A stretch of DNA of 64,000 nt from Nomia melanderi (lineage: Eukaryota > Arthropoda > Insecta > Hymenoptera > Halictidae), in NCBI RefSeq assembly GCF_051020985.1, contig NC_134999.1, forward strand, positions 38,997,660 through 39,061,659, given 5' to 3'. Shown in pieces: positions 61,960-64,000 of this stretch. Position numbers and translations under genes: made by a program. The notes under the pieces are model-generated. The model was not told where the DNA came from. It did not search any database and saw only the letters and a list, made by a program, of their open reading frames with translations. Positions within the stretch are counted from its first letter, which is position 1; the number at the start of each line of letters is the position of its first letter.

Positions 61960-64000
61960 ACCGATTCGCCTCGATATGAGCAATCTACACGGTTTCCACT
62001 CGACTGTCCCGATAACAATTGATTATGACCAACTGTCTGACGCAATAGCATAGAGACAGTGGAAATGGTGTCACGGACAGACACATTGGGCAATTCCTGT
62101 TGAATGCATTGGGCACGGACAAAGATACTTGCGCATTTAGAAGAAAGTAGAATTTATAAAGCAAATCGATTATCTGCGAAAGCATCATTTGCCTGGTCCG
62201 AAATCTGAAAAAATCCTTCAGCTTATTCAACAAGAGGTTTCGCGTGCCGAATGCTATCCAAACATCGAAACCGAATTCTATGGAGCGTTTTCAAGTTATT
62301 TTCGGTTCAATTTCCCGATTACACGGCAGAAAGCGGAAGATATATTCGATGACACAAGTGTCGCGCCGCAGGAATTCAATTCCGTTCTGATTACCGGAAT
62401 AAAATTCGCGTCGCGTCGTGTCAGTTCTCGCGCGTCCGTGCGAACGAACACAAACCACGGGGATTAACGGTCCCGCCTCTCCCCTTTGCCGGCCCCAGGC
62501 CGCGGATGGCGGCAATAATTAAGGCTCACGCGCGTAAATCCCTCAATCTCCGATCAGGTTTACACCCACGCTCGTCAACGCACGCGGAACGGCGGTCGGT
62601 TGATATTTAAAAAAAAAAGAGAAGAGAAAAATAGAAAACACAGAAGGGAAGGAAAATAAAGGCAGCCTATGCATCGTGACCAATCAAGGGTGGCTCGTGT
62701 TACGCGATGTAAATCGACCCATTAACCACTCAACCCGTTCCCCGTGACGTCCGACCGTTTTTTACGTTTCTAAACGGGGCACGCGAGCCGTGGTTGAAAG
62801 GGAAGTCGTAGCTGACGGATAGCCGCAATAAAAATAAATCAGCTCACGCCGGGCAGGCGGCGTTCTGAGGGGTCGCACTTCGTTTGATGAAACTTGAAAA
62901 AAAACACACGCACACGCACACATGCACACAGAGATGCTACTCGAGTGCGTGCGCGTTCGCGAGGCGGCGACTCGATTTCCCTTTGACGGGCGAACCCGTT
63001 TCCCCCGCGTCTTCTTTGTCGAACGGTCGTCGTCGCGGGATATTTACGAATTTATTATTTACGATTCCGAAAAGCCACCTCGTCGCGGCCTTTATGGAAA
63101 TCGTCCTTTGAAGCGCGCGACGGAAACTCGCCGGCCCGGAAATTTCCTTCTTAATGAACCCGCCTTCAGTCGGTTTACAGCGACTACTAGCCCGATACAA
63201 ATGTATCCGGAAGGAAATTTTCGCTGAGCCGGGACCGCTTTTGCAGGTTAATCGATCGCGAAAATGCACCAGGATTTCGAACGCGCGTTTTAATACCTCT
63301 TTTAATGGTTTTCTCGCGACCGCTGCGCCGCCGTTGTGGGAATTCTTCGGAGGTTTTTCATACGGAGACGTTTACGCTTTTATAATCTTCCGCGGAGAAT
63401 TCTTCGAGTTGAAACGTACCGTTCTCCTAGCGAACTTATTTTATTGCGTTGGATGCTCGGAGAAAATAGAGATCAGAGTTGCACTTTTGTCACTCGGTAC
63501 GGAATATTGAGTACTACAGATTGAATCGAACGTTTCTACGTTTCCAAGGAATAACGAAGCATCCGAGTTTCAGGTGGAAGATAGAACAACGGAATAACAC
63601 TTCCGAAAATTCATTTACTCGGTCGCGAGGTGCAACGTGTTACCATTCCCATGTTTCCAAACAATAACGGGTATTCGCTCCAGTTGAAAACTCAGAGGAT
63701 TCGCGGCCGAATCCAATTTTGAATAAGTTCATTTTCCAAAATATTCCTCCCGTGGAATAGCGTTGTTTTGTTCGAGTTTCTGTTTACGAAAGAAAACTGC
63801 AATTTCTGGGGCAACTGGGACGAGCGGACGGTCGGACGGGCGGGATTTTACAGCGCATGCGATATCGGAAGTTGGCCATTATCGGGCCGGTGGTATTGGA
63901 AGTTTCACACGTCGAGCATCAACGGTTCGACGCCACATGGCGTCCGGGGACGGCCGAATTTTCCGATGGGATCGGTCGCGGCCGGAAAACTCGAATTAAT
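61960..64000. other. Right-end region without recognisable gene
   Basis: An open stretch on the plus strand (62141-62467, 108 codons, no ATG) has a more even amino-acid composition than other chance frames but matches no family I know. An (AC)n-like tract lies at 62903-62930. Nothing else is supported. Confidence 0.5.
62903..62930. repeat. Interrupted (CA)n microsatellite
   Basis: CA dinucleotides interrupted by CG and TG, after an A-rich run. Confidence 0.9.

Overview
The window is animal genomic DNA, almost certainly from an insect. It has GT-AG introns of up to about 22 kb, no operons, and one recognisable gene: four consecutive coding exons of a type-1 serotonin receptor (5-HT1A-like, class A aminergic GPCR) on the minus strand. 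CpG dinucleotides look undepleted and base composition is near balanced, with short AT-rich stretches. That fits a hymenopteran such as a bee, but this is inference from composition and receptor sequence, not proof.

The gene reads right to left. Coding exon 1 (36102-35982) carries the start codon, a short N-terminus with one N-glycosylation sequon, and the first half of TM1. A 12.0-kb intron follows. Exon 2 (23999-23866) finishes TM1 and encodes TM2. A 21.9-kb intron follows. Exon 3 (1941-1798) encodes TM3 with the amine-binding Asp and the DRY motif. A 1.5-kb intron follows. Exon 4 (277-122) encodes ICL2, TM4 and ECL2 with its conserved Cys. The reading frame joins cleanly at every junction, giving residues 1-185. 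TM5-TM7 and the 3' end lie beyond the left edge. Only about 555 of 64,000 bases are identified as coding.

The introns hold simple repeats, a few hairpins and palindromes, a possible foldback or transposon-derived patch near 3.0-3.6 kb, a long polypurine tract at 16.2-16.8 kb, and nothing I can recognise as a second gene. The roughly 28 kb upstream of the start codon also shows no recognisable protein, but it is rich in lineage-type repeats. One is a degenerate minisatellite of about 45-63 bp with the core TTAGTCAGACGAGTAGAA, seen in at least five same-strand clusters (40.8, 45.0, 47.9, 59.4 and 61.8 kb) and as single copies. The other is a tandem array of 161-171-bp units at 46.55-47.1 kb, in which each full unit keeps a small hairpin although the hairpin sequence changes. 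These two repeats are the most interesting unexplained structures in the window.

No rRNA, convincing tRNA, CRISPR array, intact transposon, promoter or polyadenylation site could be supported. The 5' UTR exons and promoter of the receptor gene are presumably in the upstream region but were not located.
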